From contig JAHCIQ010000002.1 in assembly GCA_026129135.1 (NCBI GenBank), forward strand, positions 62,001-126,000: DNA of 64,000 nt. The letters run 5' to 3'. Below the pieces are notes generated by a model, which was given only the letters and a program-made list of their open reading frames with translations, searched no databases and was not told the origin of the DNA. The number at the start of each line of letters is the position of its first letter. The first letter of the stretch is position 1. Of this stretch, positions 34,513 to 43,313 are shown one piece after another. This DNA comes from Cyanobacteria bacterium TGS_CYA1. Lineage in GTDB: Bacteria; Cyanobacteriota; Vampirovibrionia; Obscuribacterales; Obscuribacteraceae. The translations under genes were made by a program, and so were the position numbers.

Positions 34513-34878
34513 GTGCTGGTACGTATCTTTTTGGCTGTTGCTCTTTTTTTAGTGTCTGTGACACAAGTTAACGCTGAGCTGATTAAGACTGGTATTCAAG
34601 AGTCCACTGAATTCGTCGAAGCGGAAGCTTTAAGCGCACCTCAACCTGTTATCCCTTCCGAACTTTATGAAGAAGGAATGAAATGTTCTTGCATTGCACG
34701 TTTCACTATTTTAGATAGCGGCAAGACTAAAGTGAAAATAGTAGCTTCTTCTGGCAATCACGAAGTCGACTGCATTGCATTACGCACACTTCAAAGATGG
34801 ATTTTCAAGCCTGCCATGCTTAACGGCAAGCCTGTCGAGTCAAATCGAAAAGTGAAAATCCATTTCGAGATCGAATAG
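34513..34878 (+). CDS. Small exported TonB C-terminal-domain-like protein
   Basis: 121 residues. Signal peptide (MLVRIFLAVALFLVSVTQVNA) and then a domain with the TonB C-terminal pattern: ARFTILDSGKTKVKIVASSGNHEVDCIALRTLQRWIFKPAMLNGKPVE, where W-x-F-x-PA and the preceding SSG are hallmarks. It lacks the membrane helix-Pro-rich-linker arrangement of a true TonB, so it is a stand-alone domain, possibly retained in the periplasm. Two cysteines (CSC) near residue 57 are unusual. Start GTG 34513. Divergent from the TonB-dependent receptor, suggesting a functional pair. Convergent with the next gene (20-nt gap). Confidence 0.82.
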   Translation: MLVRIFLAVALFLVSVTQVNAELIKTGIQESTEFVEAEALSAPQPVIPSELYEEGMKCSCIARFTILDSGKTKVKIVASSGNHEVDCIALRTLQRWIFKPAMLNGKPVESNRKVKIHFEIE

Positions 34879-34898
34879 TAATTGACTGGAAAAGACTG

Positions 34899-36500
34899 TT
34901 AGCCTGGCGCTTGTAAGTCTTTGAACATCACGATTGGAAATTCGCTTTGCTGGGCGACGTTTTTGGCAACTTTAGCTGCTGAAAGCAAAAGGCTTATGTC
35001 GCGACAATCTTCTGGCACGCCTGCAATGCCAAATGAAAGTGCAGCTTTTCTTTGATCCATTCCCATCATTAAAGGCGAGCCGTTGAGCACTTCTAGAATA
35101 CGGTGGCACAAAATGGCTGCTGATGCGGTTTCTGTGTTAGGCAAAAGCAATCCGTAGTTGAAAGTTTCAAAATGCGCCATTATGTCTATAGAGCGCTTGA
35201 GATTATTGATTCGTTTTGACGCCTCAGCAAGAGCCTGCACTGGAAGCGGTTCTTGCTTGCCTATTCCTACCATCCACATATCGAATATCACCACACAAAA
35301 CGGTGTGCCGAATAATTGATAGCGGTTGAATTCCATTTCTAAAAAGAACTGGAAAGCTGGATATGAAATGACGTTGGTATCAGCTCGTTTAAGCGATCTG
35401 AATATGTTGTCTATCGCTACACGGTCGAGAACAGTAGCTTGAAGCAGTTTTGTTTTGTCTGGTCTTAATGGCGTTTCGCGCAGCTCTATTAAGTCGCACT
35501 GCATCAAGTTGAACATCACTGGCACCCAGTCGCGCTTGGGCATTGGCTTTTCACGCAGGATATCGAATAAAGTCTGGTTGCCGTCTAATTTGACGTAAAA
35601 ATCTTTTTGAGGTGCAAGGTCGTGTGGTGCAGCTGCTTTGATTTTTGCTTCGAATTCGGCTTCGCTCAAATTAGGATGTTTTTTGGCGAGATACAAATCC
35701 ATTTTCAGTCCGCTGTTGAACAAATACCTGCTTTGATCGAGCAGTGTCACAGCTTCCATCAATATTCCGTCTAAACGTTTTTTGACTGTGCGCTGGTCTG
35801 ATTTTTCGTCTTTGAAGAAAAAGAATTTTCCGGTTTCCCAGGTTACAAGCTCTGTAATAGCCAGGTCGCCTTTGAAATTCAAGCAAGTGGCATGGACTAA
35901 ATCGCCACCATCGAAAAATAATTCAGATTGATTCATTTCGTCAGTGATAACTACTTTTCCTGTCATGCCGCCCATATTCATAGATTGAAGCAGTGTGGGA
36001 ATCGGCATGTCTTCCAATTTTCCTTCCATCGTGGGCGCTTTTTGTCCCGACAGTGTCTGGAAAGATGGAAGTTTGTGACCGGTACTTTGTAATGACTGTA
36101 GACCTAAAAGTGACGTGCTGTAAGAGCTCGACATACCAGTATTGCGGTCAGAAGACTCACCAAGTAATGCAGCGTGGTCTATGGCATCAGAAATGCTATC
36201 GGTTGATTCGGAAAGAACCAGGTTCAAAATCAAGGCGACATCGGTAGTCTGATAAGTCCAGACTTCTACTTCGTTTCGTCCCTCACCAGTCAAGAGTTCC
36301 CAAGATGGCTCGAATGAATTCTGACGGCAAGAACACAATAGTCTGTAAATGAGTGGACTCTTGGGCGACTGCCAAGCAAGTTCACAAGTGCGTCCGACCT
36401 TCCCGCGTGACTGATCTTGCAGGAAAGCTATATCGTTCAAATTTGGTAATCGCTCAAACCGTCCCACTTGGGTAGTTTGACGTCTTTGATTATTGAACAT
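34899..36500 (-). CDS. DUF4388 protein with degenerate GGDEF-like C-domain (copy 1)
   Basis: 533 residues, cytoplasmic. N-terminal domain (about 15-100) shared with the 39578 gene, a Ser/Gln-rich linker, a DUF4388/PATAN-type domain (about 155-260; MEGKLEDMPIPTLLQSMNMGGMTGKVVI, ELFFDGGDLVHA, WETGKFFFF), a helical region, and a C-terminal GGDEF fold (about 385-525) in which the signature reads AHFETFNYGLLLP instead of RxGGDEFxxLLP. Catalysis of c-di-GMP synthesis is therefore improbable. DUF4388 proteins are common in gliding, multicellular or predatory bacteria and in cyanobacterial PatA-type regulators. Partners unknown. Confidence 0.85.
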   Translation of the reverse strand: MFNNQRRQTTQVGRFERLPNLNDIAFLQDQSRGKVGRTCELAWQSPKSPLIYRLLCSCRQNSFEPSWELLTGEGRNEVEVWTYQTTDVALILNLVLSESTDSISDAIDHAALLGESSDRNTGMSSSYSTSLLGLQSLQSTGHKLPSFQTLSGQKAPTMEGKLEDMPIPTLLQSMNMGGMTGKVVITDEMNQSELFFDGGDLVHATCLNFKGDLAITELVTWETGKFFFFKDEKSDQRTVKKRLDGILMEAVTLLDQSRYLFNSGLKMDLYLAKKHPNLSEAEFEAKIKAAAPHDLAPQKDFYVKLDGNQTLFDILREKPMPKRDWVPVMFNLMQCDLIELRETPLRPDKTKLLQATVLDRVAIDNIFRSLKRADTNVISYPAFQFFLEMEFNRYQLFGTPFCVVIFDMWMVGIGKQEPLPVQALAEASKRINNLKRSIDIMAHFETFNYGLLLPNTETASAAILCHRILEVLNGSPLMMGMDQRKAALSFGIAGVPEDCRDISLLLSAAKVAKNVAQQSEFPIVMFKDLQAPG

Positions 36501-36554
36501 GACAACCGTTAGTGACCATCTAAAAGGTTACCAAAAATCCAGCTTGTCTAGCAC

Positions 36555-37391
36555 TTAAATGCGGTTTTTGTTTCTGCCTCTAAGCATTCTATTAAGTTCA
36601 GCCTGAATCTCGCCTTCAAATGAGAGGCTCAGTTGTTTACAGGTGTTTTCGATAACGTCGCGGCTTTGTCCCTGGCTGTCATACTTGGCTTGATTGTGAA
36701 TGTTCATTTGCCAGGAGCCAGGTATGGTGACCAAATTCAGTGGCATTGGCAGCCAGGGGAAAAATGGGGTAACTGGAAAATATGGCAGATTCAAGAACGA
36801 GGCTAGTTTAGGCAGATTGAACAAATTCGGAGCCGCTTCATCACATCCAAGTGTGGAAAGTGGAAATATAGGAACATTCTCTTCAACTGCGGGCAAGAAG
36901 CGTGTCCAGTCGAAACCTTGCAAGCGATAGCGTTGCGAATACGGCTTGGATAGCCCATTTATACCTTCTGGAAAGACAGCGACGATTTCGCCTTTTGAAA
37001 AAAGTCTTTTCATTGCGCTGGAAGACCATGGCACAAAGCCAATCTCACGCAAGAATGAATGCAAGCGCTCATCTTGAATCGAATCCAGGTCGTACATGAT
37101 GTGGATTCGTTTGTGCAAGTCAGAGTGAGCAAGAAGACCGTAACTAAGCATTAATGTCTGCCATGGCAAGACGCTACCCTGGTTGCCTACGATGAGGGCT
37201 GGACCGTCTTTGGGTAATTTTTCGGCGCCGGTGAATTTGACCTTGAACCAGTCGGCATAAAGAAATTCGAGAAATGGCTTGAAACGAGTCAGCGCCTTGA
37301 TGTCGAATCCATAATATTGATCGGAGCTTTCAGCTTTGTCGATGAATTCTTGATTCTTTGATTCAAAATCTGGCTTGTTTGTAGATGGCAT
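36555..37391 (-). CDS. Lysophospholipid/diacylglycerol acyltransferase-like protein, probably inactive paralogue
   Basis: 278 residues of the LPLAT family (MGAT-like). It aligns with the neighbouring gene over its length (FLEFLYADWFKVKFTGAEKLPKDGPALIVGNQ; VAVFPEGINGLSKPYSQRYRLQGF; FPLSTLGCDEAAPNLFNLPKLASFL). The catalytic HxxxxxxD block of the neighbour (GNHSGLLPLDG) is GNQGSVLPWQT here, so both His and Asp are lost. Start choice: ATG 37391 has AGAGGAAAAG 6 nt upstream; the longer ATG 37421 overlaps the upstream gene by 19 nt. It is co-transcribed with the active-looking paralogue and may form a heterodimer with it (inference). Confidence 0.85.
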   Translation of the reverse strand: MPSTNKPDFESKNQEFIDKAESSDQYYGFDIKALTRFKPFLEFLYADWFKVKFTGAEKLPKDGPALIVGNQGSVLPWQTLMLSYGLLAHSDLHKRIHIMYDLDSIQDERLHSFLREIGFVPWSSSAMKRLFSKGEIVAVFPEGINGLSKPYSQRYRLQGFDWTRFLPAVEENVPIFPLSTLGCDEAAPNLFNLPKLASFLNLPYFPVTPFFPWLPMPLNLVTIPGSWQMNIHNQAKYDSQGQSRDVIENTCKQLSLSFEGEIQAELNRMLRGRNKNRI

Positions 37392-37402
37392 ATTCTTTTC
37401 CT

Positions 37403-38284
37403 CTAGACTTCGCTCTGCCAACCGGTGAAAACCGATTTTCTTTCAGAGACCAATTTGTTCAAGTCCTTCTGCACCTCATATTGTATTTCTCTTGCGATGC
37501 TAAGCACTAATTTTTTATCTTTCGCTTTTTCGGGCGGATAGCCAAGATGAATGGGCTTGTGCACGTTAATCAGCCATTTTACGGGCAATGGGAAAAACAT
37601 GAGCGGAAATGGCAGCCAGGGAAATCCCGGTGTGAGCGGATAAAATGGCATGCGTAACAAAAGAGCTAGTTCTTTGATATTTACGAGATTGGGAAATATC
37701 TCGTCACCGCCAACGGTGGCAATTGGCACGAGCGGTGTTTGCGTTTCTATCGCTAATTTGACGAAGCCAGGGTGGAAATCAAGGACACGATACTTGTATT
37801 TATACGGTTTTCCTACACCTCGAATGCCTTCGGGGTAAACACCGACAATTTCTTTGTTTGCAATCAATTTTTCGGCATTTTCAAGCGTGGCGCGTACCTG
37901 ACCTGTTTCTGTTACCCACTCGCGCAGTCCCGGAATATTGTAGAACCAGTCAGTAACTAAATATCGAACACGTCTTGGGCTTTCGTGCGAATTGCACATT
38001 GCCATAGTGAGCATGCAACCATCAAGCGGAAGTAGTCCCGAGTGATTACCTACTAGAATTGTGGCGCCGTCAGAGGGAATATTCTCGATTCCGCGCACTT
38101 CTACTTTGAAATAATCTTCGTACAGAAAGCGGAAAAATGGCTCCCAGCGCGCAAAAGTTTCAATTGAAAAACCAAACTCATCTTCTAAGCCAGCATATTT
38201 GTCAAAATACGCCGGACTGCGGTTTGCCAGAGCCTTGAGCGGGTCGCTGAAAGTTAGCGTCTTACTATTTTTCCAATTAACCAC
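37403..38284 (-). CDS. Lysophospholipid/diacylglycerol acyltransferase family protein
   Basis: LPLAT family (MGAT/DGAT-like) acyltransferase with the catalytic block GNHSGLLPLDG (His...Asp) and the acyl-acceptor motif VYPEGIRGVGKPYKYKYRVLDF. A hydrophobic PLTPGFPWLPFPLMFFPLPVKWL stretch probably lies on the membrane. It likely acylates glycerolipids, perhaps storage triacylglycerol or wax-type lipids; specificity is unknown. Start is uncertain: ATG 38320 is the longest; GTG 38284 gives an N-terminus closer in length to the paralogue and a smaller overlap (31 nt) with the upstream 59-residue peptide gene, so I list it. Confidence 0.85.
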   Translation of the reverse strand: MVNWKNSKTLTFSDPLKALANRSPAYFDKYAGLEDEFGFSIETFARWEPFFRFLYEDYFKVEVRGIENIPSDGATILVGNHSGLLPLDGCMLTMAMCNSHESPRRVRYLVTDWFYNIPGLREWVTETGQVRATLENAEKLIANKEIVGVYPEGIRGVGKPYKYKYRVLDFHPGFVKLAIETQTPLVPIATVGGDEIFPNLVNIKELALLLRMPFYPLTPGFPWLPFPLMFFPLPVKWLINVHKPIHLGYPPEKAKDKKLVLSIAREIQYEVQKDLNKLVSERKSVFTGWQSEV

Positions 38285-38433
38285 AAGAATCCAAGTACTC
38301 CCGGACCAAACGAAATCCATGTGACCAAACGTCTGAGCAAATTGCGTGCCATCTCAGAAGATTTTTTGTTACAGCTCGATTGCTCGCTCTCGCTGCAATT
38401 GTCGTTTTTGTTCTCTGGACTTACTTCGACCAT
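38254..38433 (-). CDS. Small 59-residue membrane peptide
   Basis: Short gene supported by a strong ribosome site: AAGGAGAAAGACA directly before ATG 38433. The product has a polar, Ser/Glu/Asn-rich N-half with two cysteines and an amphipathic-to-hydrophobic C-half (ARNLLRRLVTWISFGPG, VLGFLWLIG) ending KIVRR, so one membrane helix with a positive tail. A longer frame starting at 38466 lacks a ribosome site. It overlaps the 5' end of the acyltransferase gene in another frame and is probably the first gene of that operon. Function unknown; it could anchor the acyltransferases. Confidence 0.6.
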   Translation of the reverse strand: MVEVSPENKNDNCSESEQSSCNKKSSEMARNLLRRLVTWISFGPGVLGFLWLIGKIVRR

Positions 38434-38606
38434 TGTCTTTCTCCTTGTTGTGCCAATTATACTCAATAGCTATAAGGTTGCCTTCTATATCTATACTCCT
38501 AATACGAGCCTGATAAATATTTTAGAAACTGGCAAGCAATAGGCTTTTGGGAGTGCGATAATTTCTGTGTAGCAGTAAAACTTAGACAGAGAGCGAAATA
38601 AAAAAT

Positions 38607-38939
38607 ATGAACCAACCGGATATGGGTCAGTTGTTTCAAAACATGCAGAAAATGCAGCAAGAAGTGTTGAAAATTCAACAAGAACTGCAGACTACACAAG
38701 TTGAAGGAAGTGCTGGAGGCGGTGCGGTTACCGTTGTTTGCAATGGTGCCATGGAATTCACCAAAGTGAAAATCAAGCCCGAAGCAATCGATCCAGAAGA
38801 TCCAGGTACTCTGGAAGACCTGGTTTTGATGGCTGTGAACGAAGCAATCAAAAAATGTCATAACCTTGCACAAGACAAAATGGGACGCTCTTTGGGTGGA
38901 CCAGGTGGTCTTGGTTTACCGCCTGGACTCGGGTTTTAA
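38607..38939 (+). CDS. ebfC: YbaB/EbfC nucleoid-associated protein
   Basis: 110-residue DNA-binding protein. Family features: long N-terminal helix rich in Met, Gln and Lys (NMQKMQQEVLKIQQELQTTQVEGSAGGGAV), the beta region VTVVCNGAMEFTKVKIKPEAID, and the conserved DPEDPGTLEDLVLMAVNEAIKKC. A Gly/Leu/Pro tail follows. It forms the usual pair with recR, 6 nt downstream. Confidence 0.94.
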   Translation: MNQPDMGQLFQNMQKMQQEVLKIQQELQTTQVEGSAGGGAVTVVCNGAMEFTKVKIKPEAIDPEDPGTLEDLVLMAVNEAIKKCHNLAQDKMGRSLGGPGGLGLPPGLGF

Positions 38940-38945
38940 GGCTTA

Positions 38946-39542
38946 ATGCAATTCACTCCGCCGCTTGCCCGTTTAATCGAACATTTTCAGAAACTTCCGG
39001 GCATCGGTCCCAAATCGGCTCAACGCATGGCATTTCATGTGCTTAAAATGAGCACGCAAGATGTTGGCGAGTTTGCTTTCGCGCTTGTCGACTGCAAAGA
39101 GAAAGTGCGTAATTGCAGTCAGTGTTATCACCTGTCTGCATCAGACCCTTGCGAAATCTGCACCAATGACAGACGCGACAGGTCTACTATTTGCGTTGTA
39201 GCCGATGCCAAAGACGTAATTGCACTCGAGCGCACACGCGAGTATAGAGGTCTCTATCACGTTTTAACCGGTTTGATATCGCCTCTGGAAGGAAAAGGTC
39301 CAGACGACCTCACTATTCGTGACTTGCTTTTGCGTGTTCAAAAGCTTGGGGTCAAAGAAGTTATTCTGGCTATAAACCCCACGATAGAAGGCGATGCGAC
39401 TGTTTTATATGTCCAGGGAATTTTGAAATCGCTTCCAGTCTCTATAACCAGAATCGCTTTTGGGCTGCCGGTTGGCGCAGACCTCGAATACGCAGACGAC
39501 ATCACTTTGAGTCGATCGCTTGCAGGCAGACGCGAAGTATAA
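38946..39542 (+). CDS. recR: Recombination protein RecR
   Basis: Recombinational repair (RecFOR pathway). 198 residues with the helix-hairpin-helix (LPGIGPKSAQRMAFHVL), the Cys4 zinc finger (CSQCYHLSASDPCEIC), a Toprim domain (ICVVADAKDVIALERT, GLYHVLTGLISPLEGKGPDDL) and the C-terminal PVGADLEYADDITL motif. Normal length. Downstream of ebfC in the standard order. Confidence 0.97.
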   Translation: MQFTPPLARLIEHFQKLPGIGPKSAQRMAFHVLKMSTQDVGEFAFALVDCKEKVRNCSQCYHLSASDPCEICTNDRRDRSTICVVADAKDVIALERTREYRGLYHVLTGLISPLEGKGPDDLTIRDLLLRVQKLGVKEVILAINPTIEGDATVLYVQGILKSLPVSITRIAFGLPVGADLEYADDITLSRSLAGRREV

Positions 39543-39577
39543 GTTTTAATCTAAATTGGCAGTTTTCAACAGCTTGA

Positions 39578-41167
39578 TTGATCCTTGTAAAAGGAACAGA
39601 TCAGATAAGGAAACCTGGTCTCATTAGTCTTGTTCTTATGGGGGACTCGGCTGTGCAATCTTCATTCTCCAAAGGCATGGGTGTCAAAAGACTGCCCAAG
39701 ATGCAAAAGGTACCGAGTCTGGGTGACGTGCAGTACCTGATCGATCAGGCTATGACTTGTCTTGGACAGACGGTCGAATTGCCCTGGTCTTTTGCTGGCA
39801 AAGACTTTTTGCTCACTGTAGCCACCGGAAAAAGAAGAGGCGATCAGCTTCCGGTATGGACCTTTTTTGGTCCCTATGGAAATGTGGAGTGGACCTACGA
39901 AACGCCGGATACATCGCTCATCTACAACATGTTATTGAACGCGGTGCCCCAGGACAATAAGAGTGCCGGCACTGTGGGAAATGCTTATGCGAGCACCAAA
40001 GAAGAGGCTCGCACAGCGCCAAGACGCACCCAGTCGCAAAAAGCTATGGCGCAAGAGCAAGTGAAGAAAGGCATTTTAGAAGGCGATTTAGCCAACCTGC
40101 CGATATCGAATATTTTTCAATCAATCACGACCAGCGCTTTGTCCGGGCGGCTTTATGTCAAAAATCCCAGGCAGGAAGCAAGTCTCTGGTTTAGCGAAGG
40201 AAATCTATATCACTGTCAATTAGGACAGGAATCGCCTCTTGAGGGCTTCTACCAGGTGATGGGATGGAGCGAAGGTTCTTTCTATTTTTATCAAAATGAA
40301 GCAAGCGACGAGCGCAGCATAAACAGTCGGGTCGAATCGCTCTTGATGCTTGCGGCCACACTGCTCGACTATGAAAAATATTTGGAGCAGAAGAAAATAA
40401 ATAAAGAGACATTTCTCAAAGCAAACCAGGTCGATGACAAACTTTATGGCGAATGCCTTATAGAGGCGGTACCTGTAGAGACCGATTTGCAAAGACGTTT
40501 CTGGGAGATGGCTGACGGGACAAAAAATCTGGGCGAGCTTATAGTTGCACTGAATATGGTGCGCAGTCAGTATTTGCCTATATTATTCAATTTGATTAAA
40601 ACCACTCTCATTGCCGTGAGCGAGCGCAAAATCAAGAAAACGTCGAGTGTGGCAAGATTCGAGATCGATTCTTTTCTCGTCTCTGGTGTAACCAAAGCTA
40701 TAATTCGCCAGGAGTCTGGCATCAATTCTTTTGGTGCATTTCTCTATCTCATTCAGGAAGAACTGACACGTTTTCAAACTCATAATCGCCCTTTGACTCT
40801 CACTATTTTGCGCGTCGGAGTGCTTGATCAGGCTTCGCAATTTTCCACTTTGCCCGAGCTTGCACTGAAAGAATTCATAAGTCTGGTTAATTCCAATATT
40901 CGAAAGTCGGACAAATTTTGTCATTTTCAGTCTTTCGACTTTGCACTGATAATGCCTGAAACAGAGCTTACAGGTGCAAGAGCCTTGCTTACTCAAATCA
41001 AGGACAAAGTCGCTCAAAGACCGCTTTTGCCCGAACTGCAAAGCAAAAGATTGGCTTTGTCATTCGGGGTGGAAGCGCTGCCGGACAACGAGCTTGATGG
41101 CGAAATCGACGTTGGACAGCTGATTTCACTTGCTATGTCTAAACGAACCGATTTTATCCTAGGATAA
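39578..41167 (+). CDS. DUF4388 protein with degenerate GGDEF-like C-domain (copy 2)
   Basis: Paralogue of the 34899 gene on the opposite strand, 529 residues. It shares the N-terminal domain (LPKMQKVPSLGDVQYLIDQ; VWTFFGPYGNVEWTYETPDTSLIYNMLL against VWTYQTTDVALILNLVL), DUF4388 (about 170-270; LEGDLANLPISNIFQSITTSALSGRLYV, ASLWFSEGNLYHCQ), helical region and a GGDEF-like fold whose signature reads CHFQSFDFALIMPET. Start is uncertain: TTG 39578, ATG 39638 or ATG 39677; the last would align best with the paralogue N-terminus. The 3' end overlaps convergent dxs by 9 nt. Confidence 0.85.
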   Translation: MILVKGTDQIRKPGLISLVLMGDSAVQSSFSKGMGVKRLPKMQKVPSLGDVQYLIDQAMTCLGQTVELPWSFAGKDFLLTVATGKRRGDQLPVWTFFGPYGNVEWTYETPDTSLIYNMLLNAVPQDNKSAGTVGNAYASTKEEARTAPRRTQSQKAMAQEQVKKGILEGDLANLPISNIFQSITTSALSGRLYVKNPRQEASLWFSEGNLYHCQLGQESPLEGFYQVMGWSEGSFYFYQNEASDERSINSRVESLLMLAATLLDYEKYLEQKKINKETFLKANQVDDKLYGECLIEAVPVETDLQRRFWEMADGTKNLGELIVALNMVRSQYLPILFNLIKTTLIAVSERKIKKTSSVARFEIDSFLVSGVTKAIIRQESGINSFGAFLYLIQEELTRFQTHNRPLTLTILRVGVLDQASQFSTLPELALKEFISLVNSNIRKSDKFCHFQSFDFALIMPETELTGARALLTQIKDKVAQRPLLPELQSKRLALSFGVEALPDNELDGEIDVGQLISLAMSKRTDFILG

Positions 41168-43105
41168 TTTTTCTACTATCGCTTTTCTGGTCAGCCCTAC
41201 TTCTTGCAAAAGCAAATTGCGATCGCCGTGCTGAATGAATCTGTCTGGCAGACCCATCACGGATACACGCACACGATTTTCGCATTCGCTAGCCCACTCG
41301 AGCACCGCGCTTCCAAAGCCGCCCGAACTCGTGCCTTCTTCAATTGTTAGCAGGTGCAGATTATCTTTGTATTCGTTTGCCAGTGCCTGGAGCATTTTTG
41401 TATCGAGTGGCTTGATTGAACGTGCGTTTATGACAGTGACACCGTCATTGATTTTCGCATCTAGTTCGTTTGCTGCCTGAAGTGCTGGGGCAATCATGGC
41501 TCCACAAGCAAGGATTACTTTGTTGCTTTTACCTTGTTTGAGCACTTGCCATGATTTGTAATCGATTTCTTTGAAATCACAGGCGATACCATTTTCAAGA
41601 TAGCCGTCTTCTGCTTTTTCTCTTGGAAAACGAATAGCGACAGGACCATTCAGATTGCGCAGAGCTGAATAAACCATTTGTCTCAGTTCAATAGCGTCTT
41701 TTGGCGCAAGCACCGTGAAGTTGGGGATACTGCGCAAGAAAGCCAGGTCGAATTGTCCCTGGTGAGTCTCGCCATCTTCAACCAGACCACCTCGGTCGAT
41801 GCCGAATATAACGGGCAGATTCATGATAGCCACATCGTGAATAACCTGATCCAGAGCGCGTTGCAAAAATGTCGAATAAATTGAAACTACAGGTTTCAAT
41901 CCCATTTTAGCCATACCAGCTGCCATTGTCACAGCGTGTTGTTCGCATATAGCTACGTCGAAGAATCTCTCAGGATAGGCTTTGCCGAATTTGACCAATC
42001 CACTGCCTTCGGCCGTGGCTGGAGTGATTGCAACCATATTTGGTTCGAGTTCGGCGCATTCAATCAGAGCATCAGTGAATACATGCGAATAAGTAAGACC
42101 TTTATTGATGTTGGAATCAGGGTCTTTGGCTTCGATTTTTTCTTTGAGCGTGGGCTCTAAGCTGTGAGCTTTGACACCGTGATATTTAATAGAGTCTTCT
42201 TCAGCAGGCGTGAAGCCTTTGCCCTTGCGGGTAATTAAGTGCAAAATATGCGGAGCTTCGAGGTCTTTGACTTTGTTCAAGGCGTTAATAACAGCCTCAA
42301 CGTCGTGACCGTCGATTGGACCCGAATAGTTAATTCCCAGTTTTTCAAAAACGATTCCGGGATTTTCGAGCTTGTCTTTGGCTACTTGTTTAACTGAAGT
42401 AATTAAATTCATGAGCTTGGGATCAAGCGGCACCATGTCTAATTTGTCTTCGATCCAGTCGATTTTTTTCTTGATGTCTTTGTAGAAATAAGTCTCTTTG
42501 ATTCGCTTCATGTACTGCGAATAACCGCCTACATTCTCGCTTATCGACATGTCGTTATCGTTCAGAATAATGAGCACGTTTTTCTGGATATGACCCAGAT
42601 GATTGAGCGCTTCAAGCGCCATTCCGCCTGTCAGTCCACCATCGCCAATGAGTGCGATGATTTTTCTTTGTTCTTTCAAATGGTCTTTGGCGATAGCCAT
42701 GCCGACTGCAAGTGAAACAGAAGTGGAACTGTGACCTGCAACGAAAGCATCGTGTTCGCTTTCTTGAGGACTGATGAATCCAGAAAGCCCCTGATATTGT
42801 CTCAAGGTCGAAAACTTGTTGCGACGACCGGTGAGCATTTTGTGAATATATGCCTGGTGTCCGACATCCCATAGAATGCAATCTTTAGGCGTTTCGAATA
42901 CATGGTGGAGAGCAAGTGTAATTTCGACCACACCAAGGTTAGATGCCAGATGTCCGCCTGTTTTGTTGAGGTTGAAAATTATTTCCTGGCGAATCTCGCG
43001 TGCTAGCTCGACTAACTGAGCAGGTTTGAGCTTTTTGACTTCACCAGGTCCAGTGATTGCGTCAAGGAAAGAAGGCTCTGATTTTGATTTGGCTAGTGTT
43101 TGCAT
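41159..43105 (-). CDS. dxs: 1-deoxy-D-xylulose-5-phosphate synthase
   Basis: First enzyme of the MEP isoprenoid pathway (pyruvate + glyceraldehyde-3-phosphate, thiamine diphosphate dependent). 648 residues, normal length. Motifs: HLASNLGVVEITLALHHVF, DVGHQAYIHKMLTGR, the ThDP/Mg site GDGGLTGGMALEALNHLG...NDNDMSIS, the transketolase Pyr domain with EQHAVTMAAGMA and IDRGGLVEDGETHQG, and the C-terminal TIEEGTSSGGFGSAVLEWA. The ATG has GGA 6 nt upstream. Transcribed alone. Confidence 0.97.
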   Translation of the reverse strand: MQTLAKSKSEPSFLDAITGPGEVKKLKPAQLVELAREIRQEIIFNLNKTGGHLASNLGVVEITLALHHVFETPKDCILWDVGHQAYIHKMLTGRRNKFSTLRQYQGLSGFISPQESEHDAFVAGHSSTSVSLAVGMAIAKDHLKEQRKIIALIGDGGLTGGMALEALNHLGHIQKNVLIILNDNDMSISENVGGYSQYMKRIKETYFYKDIKKKIDWIEDKLDMVPLDPKLMNLITSVKQVAKDKLENPGIVFEKLGINYSGPIDGHDVEAVINALNKVKDLEAPHILHLITRKGKGFTPAEEDSIKYHGVKAHSLEPTLKEKIEAKDPDSNINKGLTYSHVFTDALIECAELEPNMVAITPATAEGSGLVKFGKAYPERFFDVAICEQHAVTMAAGMAKMGLKPVVSIYSTFLQRALDQVIHDVAIMNLPVIFGIDRGGLVEDGETHQGQFDLAFLRSIPNFTVLAPKDAIELRQMVYSALRNLNGPVAIRFPREKAEDGYLENGIACDFKEIDYKSWQVLKQGKSNKVILACGAMIAPALQAANELDAKINDGVTVINARSIKPLDTKMLQALANEYKDNLHLLTIEEGTSSGGFGSAVLEWASECENRVRVSVMGLPDRFIQHGDRNLLLQEVGLTRKAIVEKLS

Positions 43106-43313
43106 ACAAATCCATCGATTGCTGCCGGATTACATCATAACAACCCAAAAGCCGCACAGATGTTAAAAACCGACCAGAAATGCATGAGGTCTGTTAATGC
43201 TTGTAAAATGCACTGGCCGTTAGCGATTCGGGATTTTTCCCTACCGCCCTTGTATAAGATATATAAAGGGTGTTAAAACTTGTCTAAGCAAACCGGCTCT
43301 GGTAGCCAAAATT

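Noticed and set aside
38254..38466. 70-residue version of the small membrane peptide
   Set aside because: The upstream start lacks a ribosome site; ATG 38433 has AAGGAG.
43106..43313. Possible tRNA or small RNA between dxs and the acetyltransferase gene
   Set aside because: No cloverleaf or strong hairpin with a T-run could be drawn.
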